Notes: a model not told the origin generated them from the letters alone. Shown: positions 50,201 to 58,554, counted from the first letter of the stretch. The stretch is DNA of 64,000 nucleotides from Panorpa germanica (GCA_963678705.1 OY783212.1:7378001-7442000); one strand, 5' to 3'. Numbers and translations are program-made.

Positions 50201-52718
50201 TTCCTCCTCTTCTTCTACTTCCTCCTCAACTACTTCTTTCTTAGCAGTCGCTTTTTCTAAAGCCAATAATTTTTCTTGCTCTTTCTTCTCTTCTTCCTCT
50301 TGGAGTCTCTTATCCCTGTAATTGATGGCAGCTTCTATGATAGCACCCTCCATCATTTCGTGTACTGTTTTTTCTACAGTAAAGACTGTGGACTCCGTAA
50401 CCATAGTTGCGTCAATTGGTTCTACCAGATCAGATGGAATTATTGGTATGCCAACGATGACATATCCACGATGCTGAACTTCACGTGATCTTACTCTCTT
50501 TTCAATAAGTTTCATAATGATATCAGGATGAAGAGACCTTCCTAATTTTAAACTATATTCTAAACATAGACCTTCTTTTGATTTGTTTTTTACTTCGTCT
50601 TGTATTACCGTTTCCGGGTCTATGTAAACACACTTCCATAAATTGGCTAAGAGTTTTCCTAAGGCTATTTCACCAATACCACCTTTTCCAAGAATTACGA
50701 AGCACGTAGGCTTGGATCCGATATAACTTAAACGTGCCGTATCATGAGAGTAATAATTTTTTACAGTAACCGCTTTCTGAACTTCAAGGCCTGGAGTTTC
50801 CTGACCGACTTCTTCATCTGGTGATTGTGATTCATTTGTAAATGAAGCTATTTTATCAAGACGAATAGTTGGATTAATACCTTCCATTTGACTGTACGTT
50901 ATATTCGCCTTTGGCCGCCATATTTGATTTAAAGAGTCGTCTTCTTCAAGTTCTACGGTTTCATACGCGTGGAAAAAGCCCATTCCTTTACTTATATAGT
51001 GTTGCCTGTTTTGAAATTTTACAAATTCAATTCTTTCCTTTTCGTTTAGCTGCTTGTCTACTAATGCTTTATAATATTCTTCACCATAAATGACATAAGC
51101 CAAGTCTTCGTGGGCGTCAGCCTTTCCAGCAGTAAATGTGCTGAAACGAAGGCTGATCTTTCTATCCAAATCTTCCATTTTGTTGTTTAAGAGATTTATT
51201 ATTTAATAAAAAAAACTAATTGTTATAGCTAAAATAATTGTAATAGTCGTACATATTGTTATTATGAATTGTGTCTATGTGTTGAGCAACATATCAACAA
51301 AATAAAAATCACTTGTTTTCTACTATAAAGAAACATCGGCGCCATCTTGGATTACTTTATTATTTGAAATCACATAACAAAAAATCTTAATCTGCTGTTT
51401 ATCAGAAACGAATACAAATTCACCCGAATTCACTACCAGTTTACTAAAATCGAGAACATGTACCAAACTAAAGAGACGAGTGCTTAAAGACTTGTTCCTA
51501 ATACAAATACCGACAAATTATTATATAAATCAATTACATACAATTATAATTTAAATTAAGAGGAAGTGGATAGTGAATCACTGGATCCACTACTCACAAG
51601 CCAGTAGTTCAGTGTCACAAAATTTACTCAATATCATTATATTTGATAGTACGTAAATTCTAATAAAAACTAATTCTAATAATAAACTAATCACTTGAAA
51701 ATGTGTCTTGAAAAATAATAGTTTAAAACTATCTATTTCGTATTAAAGGGTGTTTTTCAATTACGACATTAGAGCGCATAATGCAGCATTATGCTCAGCA
51801 TTAAATGTTTACAGTTTGAGTGCAATTGAATGTGCACAGTTTGAGCATTTTAAAAAGTTCTGCTTTGGCATGATGCGTGCAATTGATAAAACTAATTAGC
51901 ATAAAATGTAGAAATTCTTGTAACTGTTGACAATTACTATTGATTACCATTTCCAGTACAACTGCATGAAATGATTTAATGCCTTTAATAATAATCCTTA
52001 TTTTAATTAAATCATAAAAATATTTTCTTTAAATAAAATTAAAAGTAGAATAAAATTTATAAAATAGAGTTAAAAAATATAAACAATATTTGACAATAAA
52101 AATGAATAAAAGTACAGATTTAAAAACTAATGTATGTTCCTATTAAACATTCGCACAATGCGACACAGTGTGGCACTAAGTGGTATTGTGCTCAGTAATT
52201 GGAAGACACCCAAAAACAACTGTGAATTAGATATAAAATGTATTTTTCTTGGTTATAAACAACATTGTTGATAAATTTTTAATTAAAATTAGTATAGAAA
52301 CAAACCTTCTGTTTAGGACTCCTATTTATAACTGTTTAACTGACCTCTGTTAACTTTTGATAATATTTAACGATCAATTAATTCTGAATTAGGCTATTTG
52401 TTTACCCAAAATTATCAGTCGACCTTAAATAAATTCTATATAAATAAGAATATAAGTAAGACGCCAATTAAACAATTACCAAATAGGGACCTAAGGTTTA
52501 GTACATAATAAAAAAAATAATTTAAAAAAATACTTATTTTCATTTGGATCGATAGTGCAGAACGGGAAATTTTCAGCAGCAGCCTGACTTTTTGTTAGCA
52601 CATTGAAGAATGTTGATTTGCCCACGTTTGGTACCCCGACAATTCCAACACGTAAGTTGGTTCCTACACGACCAATTAATGGTTTTCGTTCGGGTTCTTC
52701 AACTTTCTTAGGCGGCAT
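23251..52718 (-). CDS. Ola1: Obg-like ATPase 1 (OLA1), nine coding exons over 29.5 kb
   Basis: Coding exons, in transcript order: 52538-52718, 44137-44197, 35818-35945, 33225-33400, 25997-26074, 25821-25918, 25608-25751, 23852-23948, 23251-23481; 1,194 nt, 397 residues, against about 396 in human OLA1. Start ATG at 52716-52718 ([13 protein letters not shown]). Motifs: P-loop GVPNVGKST (~residues 30-38), switch region DIAGLVKG, the OLA1-specific NLSE in place of the usual NKxD G4 motif (explaining ATP over GTP preference in this family), then a C-terminal TGS domain ([29 protein letters not shown]). It is a cytosolic YchF-type P-loop ATPase linked to translation initiation, ribosomes and stress responses. 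Eight of nine exons join by GT-AG; the first junction needs an AT-AC intron (separate entry). A TTTTAG acceptor 8 nt before the ATG implies a further 5' UTR exon upstream. Introns are unusually long, up to 8.3 kb, and one hosts AK9. Confidence 0.96.
23949..25607 (-). other. OLA1 intron 7
   Basis: A 1.66-kb GT-AG intron (phase 2). AT-rich with a short (TA)n run near 24055. Nothing else recognised. Confidence 0.8.
27259..27410. repeat. imperfect direct duplication, about 87-bp spacing
   Basis: TCTTGGAATGCGAGTTTCGCACTT with GCCACAAGCTAATTCCA (about 27260-27320) is repeated in diverged form (TCTTGCAATGCAACTTTAACACTT with GCCACAAGGTAATTCCA) about 87 bp further on. The two copies are followed by a similar GGTTTATTT/GATTTATTT. 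Origin unknown. Confidence 0.6.
27518..27665. repeat. dispersed repeat B, copy 1
   Basis: Shares an extended, diverged match in the same orientation with 43575-43710: GGCATC, GTATATCT, then AGGAATAA, TTTGACTGTTTTT, TTAGTAAAA and TTTAAAGTT/TCTAAAGTT in the same order. No ends or coding capacity were recognised. Confidence 0.6.
28374..29125 (+). mobile_element. 5'-truncated non-LTR retrotransposon (LINE) with 13-bp target duplication
   Basis: The insert (28387-29112) is bounded by ATACATAACTGTC at 28374-28386 and 29113-29125. It ends in an A-rich tail (AATAAAAATAAAAATAAT). Its plus-strand reading, broken by frame changes, gives the basic/acidic C-terminal tail seen in hymenopteran LINEs: [29 protein letters not shown], then [34 protein letters not shown]...ETLEH is the end-domain zinc knuckle. 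Only the 3' end, about 0.7 kb, was copied. A run of about 15 G interrupts it at 28522-28537. Confidence 0.85.
30089..30132. repeat. (GT)n microsatellite
   Basis: An interrupted GT run (TGTGCGTGTCGTGTGTGTG and TGGGTGTGTGTG). A simple repeat in OLA1 intron 4. Confidence 0.8.
30831..31184 (+). mobile_element. unclassified retro-insertion with target duplication and A-rich tail
   Basis: TCACCAGGGT occurs at 30831-30840 and again at 31175-31184. The 334-bp insert ends in AATAAACATAAAAAAAAA on its plus strand. This fits target-primed reverse transcription (a LINE 3' end, SINE or processed RNA). The interior is purine-rich and short of long frames; I cannot name the family. Confidence 0.6.
33401..35817 (-). 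other. OLA1 intron 3
   Basis: A 2.4-kb GT-AG intron (phase 1). It contains one copy of dispersed repeat C (34160-34445); the rest is AT-rich with no exon seen. Confidence 0.8.
34160..34445. repeat. dispersed repeat C, copy 1
   Basis: Matches 56335-56570 in order and orientation: AGAGATATTAACAA/AGGAGATATTAACAA, TTCCAATGCATGGTA, GTGTGT, GGTTGTGTATA/GGGTTGTATAT, AAGTATTATATTACGA, and GAAATTCAAATTTG. The first block also appears, inverted, at 17915-18000. Family unknown; no coding capacity. Confidence 0.65.
36859..36982. repeat. short degenerate tandem motifs
   Basis: Variants of TTTGGACTAATTTAG recur five or more times (TTTGGACTAATTTAG, TTTAGGTTTGGACTAATTAG, TTTAGACTA, GGTTTGGACACATTTA). Likely simple sequence growth. 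Confidence 0.45.
38862..39060 (+). mobile_element. Tc1/mariner-related transposon fragment (DUF4817-like start)
   Basis: Begins with TATACAGAGTGTCTCAAAAA, the kind of terminal sequence these elements carry. Then an ATG at 38971 opens [17 protein letters not shown], which resembles the helix-turn-helix DUF4817 start of insect transposases, before a stop at about 39057. Only the 5' end is recognisable. A second similar end (TATACAGAGTGTTGCAG) lies at about 38095. Confidence 0.55.
39462..39646 (+). mobile_element. short non-autonomous Helitron, apparently end-complete
   Basis: Starts TCTTAATATATAAAAATTC and ends TTGCCGGGATTAGCTAGT, both typical of insect Helitrons, and sits exactly between A (39461) and T (39647), the known Helitron target. 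It is 185 bp with no coding capacity. The expected hairpin just before the CTAGT end is weak. Confidence 0.75.
40787..41000 (+). mobile_element. Helitron 5'-end fragment
   Basis: TCTTCTTCTTGTATATAAATAATT, then GAACTGCTAGACCGATTTGG and CTAATTTT, the conserved start of insect Helitrons. No CTAGT 3' end was found nearby, so the right boundary is open. It runs into the repeat shared with 5640-5840 at about 40980-41080. Confidence 0.6.
40980..41080. repeat. copy 2 of the 5.7-kb repeat
   Basis: TGTATCGTAGATTTATTC, TTTTAAGCATGAGTC and CCAAACTCTCGTAATTGGAACT match 5750-5825 in order. In this copy the inverted partner seen at 5660-5695 is not evident. Confidence 0.55.
42128..42560. mobile_element. 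family A transposon, copy 2 (right end missing)
   Basis: Left end GTATCGTACAGACTGGTGCG, ACTTAAACATGCGAC; a second copy of the same end motif starts about 111 bp further in, at 42239. The interior parallels copy 1 (13315-13590) up to GAAATAGACCTGAACA. No right inverted end was found, so the copy is truncated there or has diverged. Confidence 0.65.
43575..43710. repeat. dispersed repeat B, copy 2
   Basis: Partner of 27518-27665: GTATATCTCGAGAACTG, AGGAATAATATAGGAAAG, TTTTGACTGTTTTTAAGA, TTAGTAAAAAGTATATAGAG. Same orientation. Family unknown. Confidence 0.6.
44651..51178 (-). CDS. AK9: adenylate kinase 9 homologue, intronless, nested in OLA1 intron 1
   Basis: One uninterrupted frame of 2,175 residues; human AK9 has about 1,911 and many exons. 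Start MEDLDRK sits in a good context (AAAATGG). Four nucleoside-kinase modules: P-loop 1 [11 protein letters not shown] (~165; Lys replaced by Glu, probably inactive), P-loop 2 GPNHSGKS (~690), P-loop 3 [11 protein letters not shown] (~1,229), P-loop 4 [11 protein letters not shown] (~1,690). Modules 3 and 4 have the LDGFP motif; module 2 has IIDSVP. Between them recur CPV...SSEEA..KF..NP..Y modules typical of AK9 (~650, ~1,180, ~1,625, ~1,895 and later). Acidic linkers and a Cys cluster ([11 protein letters not shown], ~800) also occur. The end ([24 protein letters not shown]) matches the human C-terminus. AK9 transfers phosphate among (d)NMP/NDP and (d)NTP; ciliary or sperm use is likely but not shown. 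The intronless state suggests an old retrocopy or intron loss. Confidence 0.94.
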   Translation of the reverse strand: MEDLDRKISLRFSTFTAGKADAHEDLAYVIYGEEYYKALVDKQLNEKERIEFVKFQNRQHYISKGMGFFHAYETVELEEDDSLNQIWRPKANITYSQMEGINPTIRLDKIASFTNESQSPDEEVGQETPGLEVQKAVTVKNYYSHDTARLSYIGSKPTCFVILGKGGIGEIALGKLLANLWKCVYIDPETVIQDEVKNKSKEGLCLEYSLKLGRSLHPDIIMKLIEKRVRSREVQHRGYVIVGIPIIPSDLVEPIDATMVTESTVFTVEKTVHEMMEGAIIEAAINYRDKRLQEEEEKKEQEKLLALEKATAKKEVVEEEVEEEEENEGEELGEGEEEGMSITDNKVEDDYTIIPEPTEFNQENLYRKGSSSNISVVMDASKFFCPEDTTKSQLLSLFSLPYKPDVIIYISCPDEDVIIKRSMCECYDDANAAICSDIKCDIFDAATEGTSDMSFHSEDHGSYASEESEINNNNLEEEVDDAPKVTIKAIKEKNDPISVRIQIDRYRLYALPIIEKYMLLHDPQYIIRVDGRTTLADMFDTTSTRLRTLPLQQMFVPQRFFEPAKETESSEKVVTGEGGPDEGGAEEGEPEDLGGEGGPRSGDMFFGLSPNECLTKLCTMMKLSPLYDWLKSDWTTYCPVLLKEGKLLTGNPQLAVKYMDRVYMMSSEEAVEKFITNPRKYLLPPQPKPGCRIFMFGPNHSGKSVVAEFLSYLYNGHVITIEDLKFSWRKRKIFRILFERYELEFIKARDIVTERRKEEGKRLEEERKEKILAFKAEIVSYIKELFTLRKFAGDCVNVNCDCCTCRYSKPQHTLAEIMEIFESRSMPFFHDLALCLRIKLDNNLLNEYIPEDIANPIPEPEEVQFNDDDVVEIVIAGLKDPTEVDLIQIEDEDYGPMLAEAIRLADQKRCEETNNKIKYGGWIIDSVPFVQSAWEELYDEQLFADDVIILRDEDTENKFIQDKLISGRYKKFRDYVNLFLELDNESAAGRCPSVHSTASSTYYAMYDLFSSIIDKDAFDSFDTIYQDNTVVNIDYSDSVNIMLEAFKQHLIDFEEKYLKCTQFLHDLYLEPVIVNINNKRDVELMECVMLQLRSKYKQKAYDYKEENVEQELKNIAAEIENDAPPTEPVQIDEGAEDMVAGEEEGEDDDLKLIEHRRLGETNKYCPVIYNEYKILWPGMEQYMIKFYGKIYLFSSEKAKEKFMQNPYTYAPFDKHPTVIPPLRICIVGTYGSGKTTTAKQIARNFGLHYICYMNLLNRLYFPEPLPGREHTKWFIEAPTDEELTITDTDEAYESIQKYINESIPLDPDKVIKALHSAWFREPYLSEGFVLDGFPFRASDVAPLLECCAIPDVFVELVTSADQVQMRMFDRIYQDWLQILNERREARNDENTKIITEYTKIRGKIFKSEFRKLKKQKYEEQQQEAALAALAESMNKYDEEEGDYVDELAGGESNKEAGSVKLSANREDNLSEKEIQKRDSRKSITDDIYQSIVWDTMDTDIVRLNQRIDDAYPMPIINTEDDPSWETEQNARIRIAQQIESWYEVDHDALYEIKEHILEHSIPWIQIQTNNRLQSNIFNEIMFKLLPYKNRSQSFFERTYLTTLEKAETLANNGYYLISRFGKMCPVQLHEGVNPIQMFLPLEMKNEIYPVIHRQYIYFLAGQANMQKFRVDPLSYINAKNETVPLYPIKISIIGPPKCGKTTLAQRFAKEFAVKVINKADSVAYVLDNLAWTRLAMDINEEQAVTSNVTVESVLKAVIAAASDKHCITQGFILDGFPDNVDELEELVMGDIIPYLFIDLRANLQLIMERNSECSCLSLSCVYDGWCIDQPQLRYFIDEEYQNIVVVDASQSKWEMWAESRDAVCKSMMSIQHYCNRIIKELPANLEYLCISPYEFQHRVGEYKTYCPVCYGENEILTTSFGVTPDRKGLIQYLNSYYWVCDNHITLFLDDAEHYLPPYNVDLPSDLPRRPTADDDRSEWREKLYGEGYDLVEMTDSQPSRVMILGSEEHALMYKDQVYYFVNEQNLNKFLQKPGDYFDKMCDFQAARPLPDLECSTLPVLGYLQQTQTVMVTKAVLAAGRLRPKYPGLDAIISASVYMGYFLKVNNPETPPIILEKFVEAMNRFLAGLDWLKEKVDYFKKNVNPFVRLPGHMKKPEPIPRPEMFVPRLPPECYKS
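51341..51349 (-). promoter_or_regulatory. YY1/Pho-type motif upstream of AK9
   Basis: On the minus strand this reads CAAGATGGC (within TCCAAGATGGCGCC), the core bound by YY1 and its fly homologue Pho, common at animal promoters. It lies about 165 nt upstream of the AK9 ATG, where the transcription start would be expected. A single short motif, so tentative. Confidence 0.4.
51748..52211. mobile_element. inverted-repeat DNA element between AK9 and OLA1 exon 1
   Basis: The ends GGGTGTTTTTCAATTAC (51748) and GTAATTGGAAGACACCC (to 52211) are inverted repeats with two mismatches; total 464 bp. The interior has GCATTATGCTCAGCATT-type short palindromes and no frame. It sits about 570 bp upstream of the AK9 start. 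Flanks are A-rich, so a target duplication cannot be decided. Confidence 0.65.
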
Positions 52719-55700
52719 TTTTGTATCTAAAAGTAACAAATATTATTTTAGTAAAGTATCTCATTTTTGTTGTAACTACTTGTATAATAAATTTAGACAT
52801 TAGAAATTGTTGCGTTACATAGTGACAAATGAAAAATTCTTCATTTTTACTGTCATAGGTAAACGACAGATGAAATTAATTTATTAGTTTAATCCTCATA
52901 CTATATATAATTCTTTTTAATTGTTACTAAAAAATTAATCCACTATTCAGTTGTTAGTTCTTCGCAATCTTTTCGCCTCTTAATGTAATCATTCTAGTTA
53001 AATGCAATAATTACTTACAATAAATTTTTTTTTAAGAAATACTACAGCTTTTATTGATTTACAAAATTAAAAGATATACAAAAAAATTCTAGTGCAACGA
53101 AAGCTTCTAGTATTGTAAAAAAGTACTGAATGACCCAGTTAAACTAAAACAGCAGCCATTAAAACAGAACAAATGTTTATAATACTCGAGTAAATTCATG
53201 CGATCTCCAGTTCCTTCTGCTGCTTTAACGCAAATCCAACCCATCATTTAATGATGAGTTCAATGCAGGAGAATGCGTTTTGATACGCAACACTCTGTAA
53301 TTTTAAATCTTTAACCATAGACACAAGAAATGTTATATTAATATAATTATCGATACATTTGCCGGAGGATTCAGTATTATAGTTAGTAATTTAGGTATTA
53401 AGATTCCGTGTATTACTAGGTATTGCAAGACTGCTTGGCTAAAATAAGTCCACTTCATTTATATGCACGATTTTCTTATGAATATAAGTATATGAATCAA
53501 GAAGGCAGATGAAATCGATCTAGAAAATATAACCGTAGGGTATAACTAAATGTTGCTAAGAATCTGTCTGTATATACTGTACTGCTTAAATTACCTTGGA
53601 AGCTGTTATTCTCTTAGTATAGTGGTAAGTTAAGTTTAATATTAAGTTAAAATCAGTATTAGTCATGTTAAATGTTATATCGTGGTTGAGATATTTGCAA
53701 GTATAGAGGTCTATAACTAATGCAAGTGTTAAATTGATTTAGCATTTAAAAATTATGCATGTATTATTACTAGATATGGTTTGGATAGCTGCTAACAGAA
53801 GATCAGTATGAGAAGGTTAAAACTATTTTCTGTATACTTGCATATCATCTGTTTAATATTAAAATTAGGGAGATGCAGATTAGAATCCTAAACATTTAAC
53901 CCAAACGAGAAAAGGTCGGAATATTGTGAGAAACAAAACCCGAGATTCTGTAGTTTATATGAGTTGCACTAATTATAGTACAAATAATTAATTTTTTACA
54001 AGAAAAATAGTAATCCTTATAACAAACATATGAATATTTTTATATTGATTATCTATAGACTATAAATAGAAACGATAGGCATATTGTACTATCTAAAGTT
54101 AAACTCTATTTTAATTATATATTGACTTCTATTTAATAAAATACTCATAATAAATAATGGCAATTATATTTATACATAAGTACATAAATTTGTTTAATTT
54201 CCAAATTGATCGTTATGGCAAATATAATTTACCTGTAGAGCAACCTACGTTTACAGAATAAACCAAACAATTATCTGTCTGCAAATATTTATTTTACTTC
54301 AAATGAACGTATTATTTAAAATATGTATTAATAATAAAGGTACTATAATACAGCTACTTTTATAATTTTAAGCAACGAATGAAAGTAATATTTAATGACT
54401 CTGGAATGACCCTTGCAAATAATCCTTGACCTTGCGTACACATCCACACTTCAACTATCAGCACATACCAAAAACCAGGTAAAGCAATTATAATATGTTC
54501 TGATATAAGGTAAGTATTTTAATTTTATAATATTATTACCTCAGTATAATTATATCATTACTCTAAATAAATAAATATACAAACTGTAAATGAAAACATA
54601 TGTAAAGGTAACCTCATTTTTTAATGAAAACATATTGATTGTTAATAAATGTATTTTATAAAAATTAAATGTAACTGCAAGAAATAAAGCATTAATATCA
54701 AATGTTATAAATAAACCACGTTAAACATATTACAGTGTATCAAATTTCACAGAAAGGCCGGACCGCATACATTCTAACCTCACTTTGTAAGAAACATATC
54801 ATTCATGTTAAGAATAACACAAGTATATCCAGTAAATTATTTATAAAATATATACACATAATTTTTAAACGGTATTTAAACTCTCACCTTAATAAATGTG
54901 TTAATTTACAATTAAATCCACTTTTTACTTTTCTTCACTAACGTGGTGGATAAATAGACAGTGACGCAAGAGATTTCTGTTTTACCGATACATTTACAAG
55001 CTATTATTTCAGGCAAAGCGAAGACATAATCCAACAATGTATAAGCGCGGTAATTTAAAATGTACTTTTTAATTAACAGAGATATAATTTCATGTAAATA
55101 TATAATTTTTTAATCAGTTTTTAATTACTTATTGTTTAATAATATATAATATTGCTAAAAATATATAAAATTTGCTAACACTCCTTATATTTCGTCAATT
55201 ATGTAATGTAAAATAAATATTATGCACTATTACATTGTAGATATTTATTTGTTCAACGATGGTGTGGATTACTATTTGGCATTTCGAAGTCAAAGATGAG
55301 AAAAGGTTTAAAACTATTTGTTTTATTATACAGGGGTCGGCGGTCGAAGTTTTACTGATTTCACGCTACTGTAGTAACCAAACGGCTAATGACAGTGCGC
55401 TCATTTTTTAACTAGCATTAGTCTGTTATATGTTATAAAAAAAGTTATCGAAATGAAATTCAAACGCAACAGTATAAATATCTATTAAATTATGAAATAT
55501 TATTGTATTAATGTATCTATTTATCTACCTACGTGCAATAATTGCATTTTACAGACTTGTATCCGGTTGGGAAAAACTCCATATGTATAATTGATACTTA
55601 GATTTCTTTGACGTACAAAATATCGGTAATTGATTGGTAATTTCATATTGCTGCCAAGTTTCATACCGTTGGGCTTGATACCTATTCTATAGTAGTGCTT

Positions 55701-56334
55701 TATGAATATTATTTCTTGTTTGAGTAAGGGTTTGGAAATATGATGAAGGTGATTCTAAAATATACATGTAATTGGTAGAACAGTTTACAATTGTTTTCAC
55801 TAAGAAACATATGCATTATTTTTTCAAATTTGGCTATAATGGTTTTGAAGTTAATGTAATTTAAATTTGATATATGAAGTTTCTGTCACTTTTTCACTTA
55901 AATTGTAGTTCACAATAATTTTGTCGTCGTTACATTACCATTTTATATGAAACTCTTTCTTAAAAATATATAGTTTTCAATAATTATGATTTCAAATAGA
56001 GTTCAAATTTATTACCCGGCGAATATCATTTATTAATTAATTTTATATTGCTTCCGTATTATAACTACAAAATCGAGAAAATTATTACGTTCGTAATTAT
56101 GCATGTATATTACTTTGTATTTAATTAGTTTTTATTTTATGCATTGCAACATGTAAATCAGCCAGTAGTATAGGCAACACTATATACACCGTTTATTTAA
56201 AAATTATCGTTTGACATTTAAACAAATTAATTGTTGTCTCATTTAATCATGGGGACTGTAAGACTACTAATTGATTGAATTGATTCTAAATAATTGTACT
56301 ATTTATAGGATATCAGTACCTCAGATTATTTCAG

Positions 56335-56570
56335 AATTATTTTAAGAGATATTAACAATGAAGAAATATCAACTTGTCTCTTTAATTATTAAAGGGATTC
56401 AACGTTATAGAAAATTCCAATGCATGGTAAGTCAAATCCGATTATTGTGTGTGTGATACCTCATTTACTACTTACGGCTGGGTTGTATATCCCATAAAGT
56501 ATTATATTACGAATATTAGGATTACTTGAAAGTTGAAATTCAAATTTGATATGGGTATAAAGTATCATTC
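56335..56570. repeat. dispersed repeat C, copy 2
   Basis: Partner of 34160-34445 (shared TTCCAATGCATGGTA, AAGTATTATATTACGA, GAAATTCAAATTTG). Its left part also matches, inverted, the element in sulfotransferase intron 1 near 17915-18000. Confidence 0.65.
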
Positions 56571-57967
56571 CACTCACCTCTCACTACTTTGATTTTATTT
56601 TGTTTTTTGTATTTAATTTAAATTGTTTAGCATATGGCAATACGCTTAGTCATTCACAGTACCATTTTTAATTTAATTTATTTCTTAAGTTTTCTTAGTT
56701 TTTTTAGAACCTTACAAGGTCCAATGTTTTAAATTAAAAATATTAAATTAAGTAAAACTATATTAAATTATAACCTCCAAAATGTGATAATCTGTCAAAA
56801 TGCAGTAGGATTTACTTTTAAAAGAAGTTTAATGTCAGTTTTTGAAAAATATAGAAGTGAAAACAATTTGTATTACGATGCATACGCACCAACTAATTGT
56901 CAAATGTGAAAAAGAATGCTTAAACGAAAACCTGAAATCTAGATTACAATATTAAATAAAAACAGTAAATTAAATATCAAAACAGTGAGTGGGAAATCCG
57001 TCAATTTTTGGATATTTAAAAAAATAAAAACTTCAGTACATATATTAAAATTTACTTTAATTGAAAATTAAAAAAACGACCTCTAAAAAATAGAACCCAT
57101 TAATGAAAAAACTTTTAAACTTGGCATAAGGTTTATCATCGATTGACAAATTATTGACTTGCAGTTGCAAGTAGTACTGGTCACTGACTAGTCGATACTG
57201 TCGGTACTACATACTATACAGTAAACATTTTTACCGACCCCTTTTCATTGAATCAACCCTTAGCGTACATATATAAAGTATATATTTATAATAATCCTTG
57301 CTATCATATTACAATTTATTATTTATGTACATTGGTTTGACTTTGTTGTAATTCTAGAGTACGAACTGAAGAAGTAGAAGAAGTGGTCTTAATTTAGACA
57401 CGACATTTACAATATAGTTGTTATAAACTTGCTAAAATTATTTATTAGTAAAGTTATAATAAATTACCTGCACCACGCCTATGTCACCTGGTTTCATTCA
57501 CTAAGGCTCAACTTCGATTTCGACTTCGGTTTATTCAAACTTTTTGTCAACTTTTCATATGGAGTTATTTAAATAATAAATATTTAAACGTTATTTTGTA
57601 GTTTGTATTAGATTAATTGTTAAGTTATAATTGCTTGAAATTTCTCTTATTAGAGAAATACAAATTGTTTTGTTAACTAGAACACAGAAGGTATGACAAA
57701 GTTTTAATGAAGTTGTCTTAATTTCTATAAAACAGAGCTAGATAATGTATTTAACTATATAAATGTCCTATTACTTTTTAATAAGTAGATTGCAATATTA
57801 TAAAAAGTATTAACGCTTAGCGCTTCTGTCTATGACAGCTACAAATGAAGCCAGACGTATTCTGCATCTCAGTTCTGTCCACGTAACGTCATACAAGCTT
57901 CATGCAAGCTGCAAATAGGGTCAATTCTCTGAAGTTAAACATTGCCAAACACGTTTCTTCATTAGGA

Positions 57968-58161
57968 AAATGTCAAGGGTTGAAGAAGATGTGATTATAG
58001 CATACGCTTTTGTTAGAAGACGACGAATCAGACGTAGAATATATTGGCTTCATCCATACATCGAAAAGAACGTTAACCGCAGATTGTTTGTTGCTGCAAG
58101 AGAGTTATCAGAGGATGATTCAGTTTTCAATCAGTATACCGGCTATTGTTCGATAATGTAA
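57968..58161 (+). pseudogene. PIF/Harbinger-type transposase, N-terminal relic
   Basis: A 63-codon frame reads RRRIYWLHPYIEKNV, FVAARELSEDDSVFNQY. This resembles the start of PIF/Harbinger transposases (a W-HP block followed by ELREDD..F..YF..S). It stops where the catalytic part would begin (GYCSIM, stop). The sequence AAGGCCGTCCCCACACGGG at about 58364 could be an end of the same element; its partner was not found. Confidence 0.6.
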
Positions 58162-58554
58162 ACAAAATTGACTGCCGAGCCCGTCATTTTTAAAGGAATA
58201 TTACGTCGTGCAGTACGCTAGAGCTATGACATGTTGCAGCACAGGTTGCATGACGGTTGCTTGCCACTAAGCAAATGCGATGTTGCTGCTCCGTGGGCAG
58301 AGGTTCCTTTGTTTAAGTGAAAGTGTCACTTTATCCAATGCGTAAATTAAAAAAAAAGAGCTTAAGGCCGTCCCCACACGGGTCGATTGATTGCAAACCT
58401 TAGCCCCGAATCTGCCCGAACCGAATGAGAATGCAACTGTGTTGTTAGTAAGAGAACGCACGTGTATATGAGTGAGAGAAAACACACGGCACGAACGAAA
58501 CTAAACTGATTTTAAACACGTTTTGAGCGAAACTGTATCTCGGTCACAGGGCAT

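Larger units (their letters stand above)
44198..52537 (-). other. OLA1 intron 1, inferred AT-AC intron hosting AK9
   Basis: Exon 1 must end in GAAA (52538) and exon 2 begin with GTCGCG (44197) to give the family-conserved [13 protein letters not shown]. The intron then starts ATAAGTATTT and ends TTTCAGGCAC. The only GT-AG pair nearby (donor GTATTT, acceptor CAG at 44202-44204) shifts the frame and destroys the conserved [11 protein letters not shown]. The 5' site matches the U1 consensus GTAAGTAT at seven of eight places, so it looks like a U2-type AT-AC intron; the U12 start ATATCCTT is absent. A CTCCTTGACC about 40 nt before the end weakly recalls a U12 branch site, but is rather far away. 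The intron is 8,340 nt and contains the whole AK9 gene. Confidence 0.75.

Noticed and set aside
44198-52537. Ordinary GT-AG splicing for OLA1 intron 1 (donor after AATAA, acceptor CAG before GCAC)
   Set aside because: It shifts the reading frame and loses the conserved [12 protein letters not shown] sequence that is plainly encoded in another frame of exon 2.
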